Below, one piece after another: positions 35,395-43,399 of a stretch of 64,000 nucleotides of DNA (within the stretch, counting starts at the first letter, position 1; each line of letters begins with the position of its first letter). The DNA is from Nitrospira sp. (GTDB lineage: Bacteria > Nitrospirota > Nitrospiria > Nitrospirales > Nitrospiraceae). The DNA is taken from NCBI GenBank assembly GCA_020846195.1, contig JADLEJ010000004.1:62001-126000 (forward strand). Direction: 5' to 3'. The position numbers were made by a program, and so were the translations under genes. The notes under the pieces were generated by a model. That model saw only the letters and a program-made list of their open reading frames with translations, was not told the origin of the DNA and did no database searches.

Positions 35395-35664
35395 ATGGCA
35401 CGAAGTCGAGGGAACAACGCACTTCAGATAGACCGGAACCCGAAGGCCGAGTTCTCGATCACGCCCCGCCAGCGGGAGATTCTCAAGATGGTCGCCCTGG
35501 GCCATACGAATCGGGAAATTGGAGAGGCCCTGGCCATCAGCATCCGCACCGTCGAGGTGCATCGTTTCAATCTGATGCGACGGTTGAATGTCCGGAACGT
35601 CGCGCAATTGCTGCGGCAAGGGCTTCAGCACGGATTACTGCCAAGAAACTTCGGCTTGAAGTAG
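35395..35664 (+). CDS. Stand-alone LuxR/NarL-type HTH protein
   Basis: An 89-residue protein consisting of little more than a GerE/LuxR DNA-binding domain: ITPRQREILKMVALGHTNREIG (scaffold helix) and IRTVEVHRFNLMRRLNV (recognition helix), with a basic 20-residue leader and no receiver or ligand domain. Such small LuxR proteins can act as constitutive or interaction-controlled regulators (GerE in Bacillus). It lies between the permease gene (divergent) and pyrD (convergent, two-base gap), so the permease is a plausible target. Confidence 0.85.
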   Translation: MARSRGNNALQIDRNPKAEFSITPRQREILKMVALGHTNREIGEALAISIRTVEVHRFNLMRRLNVRNVAQLLRQGLQHGLLPRNFGLK

Positions 35665-35666
35665 CC

Positions 35667-36596
35667 TCAGAGCTCTTTGACCTTCCCCCGGCAATCCGCC
35701 ACCGACCCATAGCCCTTCTTCTTCAACTGCGCCGCCAATTCCGCCTCGAGCTGTCCGAAGGCGCCGAGCCCCTCTTCAACCAGGATCGTCCCGACCTGCA
35801 CCGCCGACGCGCCGCAGAGAAAGTGCTCGAACGCATCGACGCCGCTCATCACACCGCCCGTCCCGATGATGGGAATCTTTCCTTGAAAGATTTTGTAGAA
35901 GGCCCGCACATTCGCCAGCGCGACCGCCTTGATGATCGTGCCGCCCAACCCGCCGAATCCGCCCTTCGGCTTAATGACGACTTCCTCACGCTCAGGGTCG
36001 ACCACCAGGCCGTTGCCGACGGAGTTAATCATGTTCAGAAAGTCCACTCCGCACCGGCCGATCACTTTGCCCATCGCCTCATGATGCGCCGGATCGAAAT
36101 AGGGCGGCAGCTTCACCCCCATCGGCACCGTAATGACTTTGCGCACCCGCTTGAGCAACCGCTCGGACGCCTCCGGGACATAGCCGATCTGCGGCTTGCC
36201 GGGAATATTCGGGCAGGAGAGATTGACTTCGATCAGGTCGGGATTTGCCGCGTTGATGGTAGCGGCGATTGTCGGAAAATCGTCTTCGCACAGCCCCGCC
36301 ACACTCGCAATCACTGGCTTGCCGAACTGCTTCAATTCAGGAATAAGCTCGGCATAGGCACGATAGCCGAGATTGGGCAGCCCCATCGAATTGATCGACC
36401 CGCCGGGGAATCCGTAATAGCGCGGCTCCGGATTGCCCTGCCGCGCTTCGATGGTCATGGATTTGGTGACAATGGCTCCCGCGCGGGACTTACCCAGCGC
36501 CACCAGTTCGTCCCGCGTGACGCAGAGCGCCCCGGCCGCGTTCATGAAACAGCTGGGAAACGTCACTCCGGCAATCGTCGTCGAAAGATCTGTCAT
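35667..36596 (-). CDS. pyrD: Dihydroorotate dehydrogenase, class 1A (fumarate-type)
   Basis: A 309-residue FMN enzyme oxidising dihydroorotate to orotate in pyrimidine synthesis. The motif NLSCPNIPGKPQ carries the class 1 catalytic cysteine and the pattern resembles the class 1A (fumarate-using) enzyme of Lactococcus. MGVKLPPYFD, NMINSVGNGL and IIGTGGVMSG are further matches. No pyrK-like electron-transfer subunit is nearby, consistent with class 1A. The ATG at 36596 overlaps the ATPase stop (ATGA). Class 1A is uncommon outside Firmicutes and a few other groups, so transfer is possible. Confidence 0.88.
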   Translation of the reverse strand: MTDLSTTIAGVTFPSCFMNAAGALCVTRDELVALGKSRAGAIVTKSMTIEARQGNPEPRYYGFPGGSINSMGLPNLGYRAYAELIPELKQFGKPVIASVAGLCEDDFPTIAATINAANPDLIEVNLSCPNIPGKPQIGYVPEASERLLKRVRKVITVPMGVKLPPYFDPAHHEAMGKVIGRCGVDFLNMINSVGNGLVVDPEREEVVIKPKGGFGGLGGTIIKAVALANVRAFYKIFQGKIPIIGTGGVMSGVDAFEHFLCGASAVQVGTILVEEGLGAFGQLEAELAAQLKKKGYGSVADCRGKVKEL

Positions 36597-37291
36597 GCCA
36601 CCCCCGTTAAGGCCGGCGACGGCGTGCGCGAAACCAGCCGCCCGTCCTGCATCGTCCACACATAGTCGGCACAGTGCGCGGCTGTCTGGCTATGCGTCAC
36701 CAGCAACACTGTGACGCCGCCCGCTTTGGCCAATGATCGAATCAACTCCATGATCTCTGTTCCTTGATGCGAATCGAGATTCCCCGTCGGCTCATCGGCC
36801 AGGAGCAATTTCGGCCGGTGCGCGAGCGCCCGGGCAATCGCCACCCGCTGTTGTTCCCCGCCCGATAATTCCCCCGGGCGATGATGTGTCCGATGTCCCA
36901 TGTGAACCAGTTCCAACACTTCTTCCGCTCGCTGCACGACAGACCGGCCACGATCTCCACGCAACATCAACGGCAGCGCCACATTCTCCAGCGCCGTCAG
37001 GCCGGGAACCAAATGAAAGGCTTGAAATACAATTCCAATGACATCCCGCCGCGCGACAGTCCAGTCGTTGCTGGTAAATGCAGTAGTCGCGCGTCCATCG
37101 AGCAAAAGCTCTCCGGATGAAGGCCGGTCGAGGCCGCCAACCAAATTCAGCAGCGTACTCTTCCCGCATCCGCTAGGACCGACGAATGCGCAGAACTCGC
37201 CGCGTTCGACGTCAAGACTCACCTCATGCAACGCGGCCACCCTGGCCTCGCCACGCGCATAGGCCTTGGACAATTGGACCAGCTTCACCAT
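36593..37291 (-). CDS. ABC transporter ATP-binding protein (LolD/YbbA/MacB type)
   Basis: A 232-residue ATPase. Walker [11 protein letters not shown]-loop [17 protein letters not shown], signature LSGGEQQR, Walker [14 protein letters not shown] and the switch histidine in LVTHS are all present. The sequence is of the subfamily that serves FtsX-type permeases, so the 870-residue permease at 32616-35228 is the natural partner although separated by pyrD and a LuxR gene. It is upstream of and overlaps pyrD by four bases. Confidence 0.9.
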   Translation of the reverse strand: MVKLVQLSKAYARGEARVAALHEVSLDVERGEFCAFVGPSGCGKSTLLNLVGGLDRPSSGELLLDGRATTAFTSNDWTVARRDVIGIVFQAFHLVPGLTALENVALPLMLRGDRGRSVVQRAEEVLELVHMGHRTHHRPGELSGGEQQRVAIARALAHRPKLLLADEPTGNLDSHQGTEIMELIRSLAKAGGVTVLLVTHSQTAAHCADYVWTMQDGRLVSRTPSPALTGVA

Positions 37292-37434
37292 ACCCGCAAT
37301 TGACCTCGGCTTCTACCATCCTTCCACAGCGATCATCCTCGTATAACACAACCATTTAGAGCCTCACAACCTTGACAGCCGACCGATCTTCGCCCTACAA
37401 CCACAGGCACCTCCCCATCATCTGAGGATAACTC

Positions 37435-38253
37435 ATGATGGCATCGTGGCCTCAGAAAGTACCCGGTCTGTTACGCCACACGGTCAGGTTTTTCCTGCCT
37501 GCCGACTGCGCCGCTTGCGGCCTGTCTCTCACGACCGATCCCGTGCCGCTGTTTTGCGCAACCTGCTGGAACACGATCGCTCCACTCAAGCTGGCTTGCT
37601 GTTCGCAATGCGATCGCCCGCTGCCCTCGCCTGTCGCGCTCACCTACAGCCCCACGCATCGCTGCCACCACTGCATAGTCCGCCCGCCCGCCTATGTGAA
37701 AGCCTGGACCCTATATCCCTATCTGCCGCCCTTGCAAGACGCCATCTGCCTCTTCAAATACCGAGGGAAAGTGTCGCTGTCCAAGCCGCTGGGGCGTTTA
37801 CTGCTCAAGGCGCTTCCTCCTTCACTGGATGCGGATCTCATTATTCCCGTCCCGCTGCATCCGGCCCGTTTGAGGGAGCGAGAATTCAATCAATCGCTCC
37901 TGCTCGCCGATCAAGTGGCCACACACCGGCATCTCCCCATTTCGTTCACGAATCTCGTGCGAACGGCTCCGTCAGAACCGCAAAGCACTTTGTCGAGAAA
38001 AGAGCGGCTGAAGAATCTGCGCCGGGCCTTTACCGTTCGTCAGCCACAGTTAATCGCCCAGAAGCGCATCCTCCTGATCGATGACGTCCTGACGACTGGC
38101 ACCACGGTGAACGAATGTGCCAAGGTGCTCAAGAAAGCCGGCGCTGAAGCCGTCTTCGTTCTCACACTGGCGCGCACGATTGAATCGAGCGTCGTGCCGG
38201 ATCGAATTCTGGCCCAGCGGGCCACCGAGCCGCTCGAACTGTTCAGGGGATAA
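37435..38253 (+). CDS. ComF family protein (phosphoribosyltransferase fold)
   Basis: A 272-residue protein. The N-terminal part (about 20-90) is a double zinc-ribbon with CAACG, CATCW, CCSQCDRP and CHHC; the C-terminal part is a type I phosphoribosyltransferase with ADLIIPVPLHPARLREREFNQS and the PRPP motif LIDDVLTTGTTVNE (about 210-223). ComF helps DNA uptake in naturally competent species. A type IV pilin and a ComEA-like tail elsewhere in the window hint at, but do not prove, competence. Three bases before the FmdB-type gene. Confidence 0.9.
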   Translation: MMASWPQKVPGLLRHTVRFFLPADCAACGLSLTTDPVPLFCATCWNTIAPLKLACCSQCDRPLPSPVALTYSPTHRCHHCIVRPPAYVKAWTLYPYLPPLQDAICLFKYRGKVSLSKPLGRLLLKALPPSLDADLIIPVPLHPARLREREFNQSLLLADQVATHRHLPISFTNLVRTAPSEPQSTLSRKERLKNLRRAFTVRQPQLIAQKRILLIDDVLTTGTTVNECAKVLKKAGAEAVFVLTLARTIESSVVPDRILAQRATEPLELFRG

Positions 38254-38256
38254 CCC

Positions 38257-38601
38257 ATGCCGATCTATGAATATCTCTGCCGCGATTGCCGGAAACAGAG
38301 CGCCTTGCTCGTGCTCAGTCCGGCCAGTTCGACTCCCCCTGCCTGCAAGCAATGCGGAAGCCGGTCCATCGACCGCCTCATGTCCAAATTTTCTTCCCCG
38401 AAATCTGAAGAAGCAAGGCTCGAGTCTCTTGCGGATCCAGACAAGCTCGACGGATTGGACGAGCACGATCCCGGCGCCATGTCCCATTTCATGAAACAGA
38501 TGGGGGATGAGATGGGGAAAGATGCCGGAGAAGAAGTCGAGGCGATGATAGATTCGCCCGATACCGGCGGATCGGATGACGGTAGCACTGACAGTCTGTG
38601 A
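38257..38601 (+). CDS. FmdB-family zinc ribbon protein
   Basis: A 114-residue protein. MPIYEYLCRDCRKQ and a second CKQCGS pair make the zinc ribbon of the FmdB/regulatory family in the first 45 residues; the rest is acidic, with DEMGKDAGEEVEAM. Function of the family is unsettled. It shares a transcript with comF. Downstream lie an inverted repeat and a new promoter. Confidence 0.85.
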   Translation: MPIYEYLCRDCRKQSALLVLSPASSTPPACKQCGSRSIDRLMSKFSSPKSEEARLESLADPDKLDGLDEHDPGAMSHFMKQMGDEMGKDAGEEVEAMIDSPDTGGSDDGSTDSL

Positions 38602-38624
38602 CATACACTGTCATGTATTAATGC

Positions 38625-38652
38625 TTGACAATTCGTCCTCACTCACTAAAAT
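38625..38652 (+). promoter_or_regulatory. Sigma-70 promoter for the HTH-mraZ-rusA-HD-GYP cluster
   Basis: TTGACA, 16 bases, TAAAAT; the -35 box is perfect and the -10 has five of six. Directly upstream (38602-38618) an inverted repeat ATACA-N6-TGTAT could be an operator for the downstream HTH protein. It is about 55 bases before the HTH ATG. Confidence 0.7.
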
Positions 38653-38708
38653 GGCCCTTACCTTCTGGAGTCTTATGAAAAACAGGCCCTCTCAGAACAG
38701 GTGGGACG

Positions 38709-38906
38709 ATGGGGATAGCCCCGAAGAGCGAATTGATGACGGTGTCGGAGACCTGCCATTACCTGAAGATTACGACCCGCACCCTCTATCGCTATATACA
38801 GAACAGACAGATTCCAGCCTTCAAGCTTGGAAAAGAATGGCGATTCGTACGTTCGGATCTGGAACAGTGGATCCGCGACCGGACCAGAGCCGCCCTCCCG
38901 TCATAA
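38709..38906 (+). CDS. Excisionase-family helix-turn-helix DNA-binding protein
   Basis: A 65-residue protein matching the MerR-like HTH_17 (excisionase) fold: LMTVSETCHYLKITTRTLYRY, then IPAFKLGKEWRFVRSDLEQWI. This family includes phage excisionases and many small chromosomal regulators. Nothing else phage-like is nearby apart from RusA, 460 bases further on. It is the first gene after the promoter and may control the cluster through the inverted repeat at 38602. Confidence 0.85.
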   Translation: MGIAPKSELMTVSETCHYLKITTRTLYRYIQNRQIPAFKLGKEWRFVRSDLEQWIRDRTRAALPS

Positions 38907-38920
38907 ACTAGGATCGGTCT

Positions 38921-39361
38921 ATGTTCGCTGGCGAATATCTCTGCAAAGTCGACGAGAAGGGACGCTTCATCGTGCCCTCTCCGATCCGCGAGCAGATCGA
39001 AGCCGAGGGCCAATCGGTCACCTTCCTGAAAGGGCCGGAACAATCGCTCCTCGTCTATTCATTGAAAGAATGGGAAAAGGTCTTGGATCGCACCAAGACG
39101 ACGCTGGATGAAGACCAGAGCCGCCTGTTCATGCACTTTGTGGTTTCCGAAGCCGGCACCTCAGACATCGACAAAACCGGTCGCATCCTCATCCCCGGCC
39201 GGCTGCGCAAGCTGATTCCCTTGGATGAAGAGCTCGAAATTATTCTGGTCGGAATGTATCACCGGCTGGAAGTCTGGAATCCCAGTGAATGGCGCCGCTT
39301 CATTGCCCGCACTGAAGACCGCTATGAACAGAACATGTCGAAAATCCAGAACCTTCTGTAA
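38921..39361 (+). CDS. mraZ: MraZ-family transcription factor
   Basis: A 146-residue protein with two SpoVT/AbrB-like halves: FAGEYLCKVDEKGRFIVPSPIRE and later TSDIDKTGRILIPGRLRKLI, each with the DxxGR motif, and a C-terminal RRFIARTEDRYEQ helix. MraZ normally heads the division and cell-wall cluster with rsmH next; here it is followed by rusA and an HD-GYP gene instead. It is therefore either displaced or a second, repurposed copy. Start at 38921, 14 bases after the HTH stop. Confidence 0.88.
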   Translation: MFAGEYLCKVDEKGRFIVPSPIREQIEAEGQSVTFLKGPEQSLLVYSLKEWEKVLDRTKTTLDEDQSRLFMHFVVSEAGTSDIDKTGRILIPGRLRKLIPLDEELEIILVGMYHRLEVWNPSEWRRFIARTEDRYEQNMSKIQNLL

Positions 39362-39369
39362 ATCGCGCC

Positions 39370-39942
39370 ATGCCTGCCGAACGGCGTCGCACAAACCCTC
39401 TTCCTTCAAAAGCCGCCATCCGTGTCGTCTCCTATCGACCGGCAGCCAAATCTGAGCTGGCATCGACGCGCCCAGCGGTTGTCAATCTACACGCGCCCGT
39501 CCGCCCGCTTCGCCCCAAAACATCGCTGCATATCCCCGCGCCCGCGGCAGTCGTCACGGCTGAATCCATCGAGATCACGCTGCCAGTCCCGCCCAGCATC
39601 AATCACCAATACGCCACGGTGCAGGGCCGCCGGGTGCTGTCGTCAGCCGGCCGAGCCTATAAGCACCATGCGGGGCAGCAACTCTGGCTGGCGCTCTCCC
39701 AATCCCCTCACAAACAGACCTTGATGCATCGGCTTCGATCTGAACCGCTCGCGCTTTCCATCCGTTTCTATTTCACCTCGCCGCTCCGCCGCGATGTAGA
39801 TGGCGGTCTCAAGATCGCCCAAGACGCCCTCTGTGAAGGGATCGGCCTCAACGACAACCGCATCGCCGAAACGCATCTCTACAAAGACGTGGATCGAACC
39901 GCTCCCCGCATCCGAATCTCCCTCTCCCTGGCCGCCCAGTAG
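39370..39942 (+). CDS. RusA-like Holliday-junction resolvase with N-terminal extension
   Basis: A 190-residue protein. The RusA domain fills residues 70-190: ITLPVPPSINHQYA, RRDVDGGLKIAQDALCEGIGLNDNRI with the catalytic acidic residues, and a final HLYKDVDRT. The first 65 residues are basic, Pro/Arg-rich and probably disordered, unlike phage RusA. RusA proteins resolve four-way junctions in homodimeric form and are usually of phage origin. Eight bases after mraZ. Confidence 0.85.
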   Translation: MPAERRRTNPLPSKAAIRVVSYRPAAKSELASTRPAVVNLHAPVRPLRPKTSLHIPAPAAVVTAESIEITLPVPPSINHQYATVQGRRVLSSAGRAYKHHAGQQLWLALSQSPHKQTLMHRLRSEPLALSIRFYFTSPLRRDVDGGLKIAQDALCEGIGLNDNRIAETHLYKDVDRTAPRIRISLSLAAQ

Positions 39943-40044
39943 CTGCCCTCGCTCTATCGAAACGCGCTCGAACCGTTCCCTTCAGATTTCAGCGGAATCG
40001 GCCGATACGGATATGACATTCTTCAATTCATAGTCCCCGCACCC

Positions 40045-41292
40045 ATGGCCACAAAGACGATTTCAATCGATCAACTCCGCGTCGGGATGTATGTCGCCAA
40101 AATCGACCTGTCCTGGTTTCAATCGCCGTTTCTCCGCCATGCCCGGCTCATCGAAGAAACAAGACAGATTCAGAAGCTGCGCCGCGCCGGAGCGAAACAC
40201 ATCGTCATCGACCTGTCCCGCGGAGACGATGTCGAGCCAGCGAGCCCCCTCGACTCACTCGCCTCCTCGCAAGAGATCGCGCTGGCACCCGGCAGGCTCG
40301 CGCCGAAATCGCCTCCCAAATCGCTGGCCCAACTGAACGAAGAATACGCGCAAGCGCTGGTTGCCAGAAAACAACTGGAACGCTCCGTTCATTCCGTCTT
40401 CTCATCGATTTCAGAACAGGGATCCATCGATCCTCGCTTGGCGGCGGAAGCCATCCAAGAAGTCTCGATTGTCACGCGAACCCTCTCCAACTCGGCCATT
40501 TTCATGGCGCTCAGCCAGCAGCGGGCCGGCGATGCGTCGCTCAGCCGGCATGCCCTGTCCACCTGCACGGTAGCCCTCGTGGTGGGACAGTCGTTCGGCT
40601 ACAATCCCTTGGAGCTGCAGGAACTGGCCACCGCGGCCCTGCTTCACGATATCGGCTTAATCCAGATTCCTGACGCGATCATTCAACGAAGCGCCAACAC
40701 GTCCGATCCGCTCTCCGCGCACGACCGGCAACTGCTTCAGTCTCATCCGCGCGCAGGCATTCTCGCACTCGAGCGGCAGGGAGGATTCGAGACCAGGGTT
40801 TTGCAGATGATCGCCGACCACCATATCCGCCTCGATGACTCCGGTTATCCTCAAGGAGCCAAAGGGGAATTTACGTCGGAACGCTCGCGCATCCTGATGA
40901 TCGCCGATTACTACGACGAGCTCATTACCGGATTCGGCGGCGCCTCGCCGCTCGCGCCCCATCAGGCCCTTCAGCGCCTCTTTCGTGAATCTCGGGAAGG
41001 CGCCTTCGATCAGACCATTCTTTCACGGTTCATCAAGTTGATCGGCATCTATCCGATCCACAGCCACGTGCAGCTCAACACCAAGGAACAGGCCGTCGTC
41101 ACCGAGCTGAACCCCTCGGCGCTCCATCGGCCAGTCGTCACCATTACCCATACTCCGTCAGGACATGAGACCCCCGCCCCGCTTGTCATCGACCTGTCAG
41201 ACCAAAAGAACGCCACACCGGAACGAATGATCGACAAGGTGCTGGACGCCCCAGAACAGGCTCGCTCTGCCTCTTCCTCTCAAGCCGCATAG
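40045..41292 (+). CDS. HD-GYP domain cyclic-di-GMP phosphodiesterase-like protein
   Basis: A 415-residue protein with a DUF3391-type N-terminal domain (1-60), a variable linker and an HD-GYP domain (about 160-345). HD is at 201-202 (LLHDIGLIQIPD), further metal ligands at HP (233-234) and HH (259-260), and the GYP at 267-269 (DDSGYPQG); all are intact, so hydrolysis of c-di-GMP is expected. No membrane segment or receiver. A disordered tail of 60 residues follows. It may act with the PilZ protein at 24.7 kb. Confidence 0.92.
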   Translation: MATKTISIDQLRVGMYVAKIDLSWFQSPFLRHARLIEETRQIQKLRRAGAKHIVIDLSRGDDVEPASPLDSLASSQEIALAPGRLAPKSPPKSLAQLNEEYAQALVARKQLERSVHSVFSSISEQGSIDPRLAAEAIQEVSIVTRTLSNSAIFMALSQQRAGDASLSRHALSTCTVALVVGQSFGYNPLELQELATAALLHDIGLIQIPDAIIQRSANTSDPLSAHDRQLLQSHPRAGILALERQGGFETRVLQMIADHHIRLDDSGYPQGAKGEFTSERSRILMIADYYDELITGFGGASPLAPHQALQRLFRESREGAFDQTILSRFIKLIGIYPIHSHVQLNTKEQAVVTELNPSALHRPVVTITHTPSGHETPAPLVIDLSDQKNATPERMIDKVLDAPEQARSASSSQAA

Positions 41293-41354
41293 CGCTCAAG
41301 ACAGCCCGGCCACAGCACGAGCGCACTACAGAACCATGTGCGCGGGAGCCGCCG

Positions 41355-42590
41355 CTACTCGTACCGTAGCGCATCGATCGGATTCAGGCGCGACGCTTTC
41401 TGGGCTGGATATAAACCGAAGAAGAGACCGACCGCGAGCGAGAACAGAAACGCGGCGATGACCGTATCACCAGAAATAATCGTAGGCCATCCCGTGATGA
41501 CTGTCGTCAGCCTGGCGCCCATCACCCCAATGACAATGCCAAGCGTCCCTCCGACAACACTCAAGGTCATGGCCTCGATCAGAAACTGCGCGAGAATATG
41601 CCGCCGCTTCGCCCCCACCGCCATCCGCACGCCGATTTCCCGCGTGCGCTCGGTCACCGATACCAGCAAGATATTCATAATGCCGATGCCGCCGACCAGC
41701 AGCGAAACCGCCGCAATGGACAGCAGCATGACCGTCAACGTCTGACTCGTGCCTTCCTGCACTTTCCCGATATCGACCTGCGTGCGGATCGTAAAATCGT
41801 CGCCCTGCTCGACCTGAAGCCGGTGCCTGGCTCGCAAGAACTCGCGAATCTGGTCCACGGCGGCAACCAAATCCTCCTGCCGGTCCGTAGCGGCAAACAG
41901 CGCGCCGACCGATCCGATAAATTGCGTGCCGAACACTTTCCGCTCCGCCGTGCTGAACGGAATGAAGATGACGTCGTCCTGGTCCGATCCCTGAGCCGAT
42001 TGCCCTTTCGGCGCCAGCACGCCGATCACGCGAAACGGCACATTCTTGATTCGAATAACGGACCCGACCGGCTCCTCGCCCGGATCGAACAAATTCTCCG
42101 CCACCGTCTGCCCGACCAAGGCCACCCGCGCCGCCGCATCCAAATCCGCTTGAATAAATGGCCCCCCGCTCGTAAACGACCAGTCTCGAATGGTCAGATA
42201 GCTGGGGGAAATGCCATTCACGGACCCGTTCCAATTCTTGTTCCCATTCACAATCTGCATGACATCGCGTTTCGCCCACCCGGTCTCTTGCAGCAGCGGA
42301 ATGCGTTTTTTCATCTCGAGCGCATCGGACACATTCAGCGTGATGGCTCCCCCTTGCCCACCCCGAACGCCGCCAACCGTCGTGGATCCTGGCAGCACGA
42401 TAATGACATTGGTGCCCATGCTGGCGACTTGCGCCTGCACCGCGGCTTTGGCCCCCTCTCCGATGCTGACCATCGCGATCACGGCGCCGACACCGATGAC
42501 GATCCCCAGCATCGTCAGCCCGGCCCTGAGACGGTTCCGGCTCAACACCCTGACCGCCGTTATGAGCGTGAGAAACAGAAAGGCAGGCAT
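41355..42590 (-). CDS. MacB-type ABC permease
   Basis: A 411-residue inner-membrane protein: one N-terminal helix (about 18-42), a periplasmic MacB_PCD domain (43-270) and three C-terminal helices with an ERTREIGVRMAVGAKRRHI cytoplasmic loop, the family signature. In MacB the permease and ATPase are fused; here they are separate genes joined by a one-base overlap. It is the last gene of the adaptor-ATPase-permease operon and forms the inner-membrane part of an efflux pump for antibiotics, siderophores or peptides. Confidence 0.93.
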   Translation of the reverse strand: MPAFLFLTLITAVRVLSRNRLRAGLTMLGIVIGVGAVIAMVSIGEGAKAAVQAQVASMGTNVIIVLPGSTTVGGVRGGQGGAITLNVSDALEMKKRIPLLQETGWAKRDVMQIVNGNKNWNGSVNGISPSYLTIRDWSFTSGGPFIQADLDAAARVALVGQTVAENLFDPGEEPVGSVIRIKNVPFRVIGVLAPKGQSAQGSDQDDVIFIPFSTAERKVFGTQFIGSVGALFAATDRQEDLVAAVDQIREFLRARHRLQVEQGDDFTIRTQVDIGKVQEGTSQTLTVMLLSIAAVSLLVGGIGIMNILLVSVTERTREIGVRMAVGAKRRHILAQFLIEAMTLSVVGGTLGIVIGVMGARLTTVITGWPTIISGDTVIAAFLFSLAVGLFFGLYPAQKASRLNPIDALRYE

Positions 42591-43330
42591 CAGCGTTCCA
42601 CCAAGGATGAAGGAGGGATAGGTTTGGTGCGTCGATCCGTAAGCACCTGGCCGTCTTTGATCACAATTTCACGGGCAGCATAAGCCGCGATGTCGGGTTC
42701 ATGCGTCACGAGAATAACGGTGATCCCTTCGTCCTTATTCAGCCGGTCGAGAATAGCCATGATGTCCCGGCTCGATTCCGTATCGAGATTTCCGGTCGGT
42801 TCATCGGCGAGCAAGAGAGATGGCGTCGTGACCAACGCGCGGGCAATGGCCACCCGTTGCTGCTGGCCGCCAGACAATTGCGTCGGGTAATGCTGTTCCC
42901 GCCCCTTCAGCCCGACACGCTCCAGAGCCGCCGCCGCCAGCACGCGCTGTTCGCGAAGAGGGAGGCCGCGATAGAAGAGCGGAAGCTGCGCGTTTTCCAG
43001 CGCGCTGGTGCGGGGAATCAGATTGAAGTTTTGAAAGACGAACCCGATCTGCCGGTTTCTGATTTCGGCCAGGGCGTCAGCCTGAAGCGCCGCCACATCG
43101 ATGCCGTTCAACCGATACTGGCCTGCGGTCGGCTGATCCAGACAGCCCAGCACGTTCATCAGCGTCGACTTGCCCGACCCCGACGAGCCCATGATCGCGA
43201 TGAACTCGCCTTGTTCGATGGAGAGATTCAATCCGCGAAGAGCCTGCACCTCCACATCGCCCAGGCGGTAGACTTTCCACAGGTCTTCACATTGAATCAG
43301 CGAGACCGCCTGGCCGTTTTCACTATCCAT
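42590..43330 (-). CDS. MacB-type ABC ATPase
   Basis: A 246-residue ATPase. GSSGSGKST (Walker A), VFQNFNLIPRTSALENAQLPL, LSGGQQQR (signature), [14 protein letters not shown] (Walker B) and VTHEPD (H-switch) are complete. Its stop overlaps the permease start by one base. The adaptor gene is 69 bases upstream. Together they make a MacAB-like export system that would pair with a TolC-like outer-membrane channel not seen here. Confidence 0.94.
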   Translation of the reverse strand: MDSENGQAVSLIQCEDLWKVYRLGDVEVQALRGLNLSIEQGEFIAIMGSSGSGKSTLMNVLGCLDQPTAGQYRLNGIDVAALQADALAEIRNRQIGFVFQNFNLIPRTSALENAQLPLFYRGLPLREQRVLAAAALERVGLKGREQHYPTQLSGGQQQRVAIARALVTTPSLLLADEPTGNLDTESSRDIMAILDRLNKDEGITVILVTHEPDIAAYAAREIVIKDGQVLTDRRTKPIPPSSLVER

Positions 43331-43399
43331 GAACGACGTGCCTTGTCAGCCGCATTCGACCGCGCGCGGCATGCAGCGAGCCTTGCCTACTAGCCCCTT

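Noticed and set aside
35379..36665. Open frame of about 430 codons on the plus strand across pyrD
   Set aside because: Antisense to pyrD and overlapping the LuxR gene in another frame; composition typical of a shadow.
38709..39942. Prophage remnant (excisionase-like HTH plus RusA)
   Set aside because: No integrase, capsid, terminase or attachment-site repeats nearby, and base composition matches the chromosome; listed only as an odd gene cluster.
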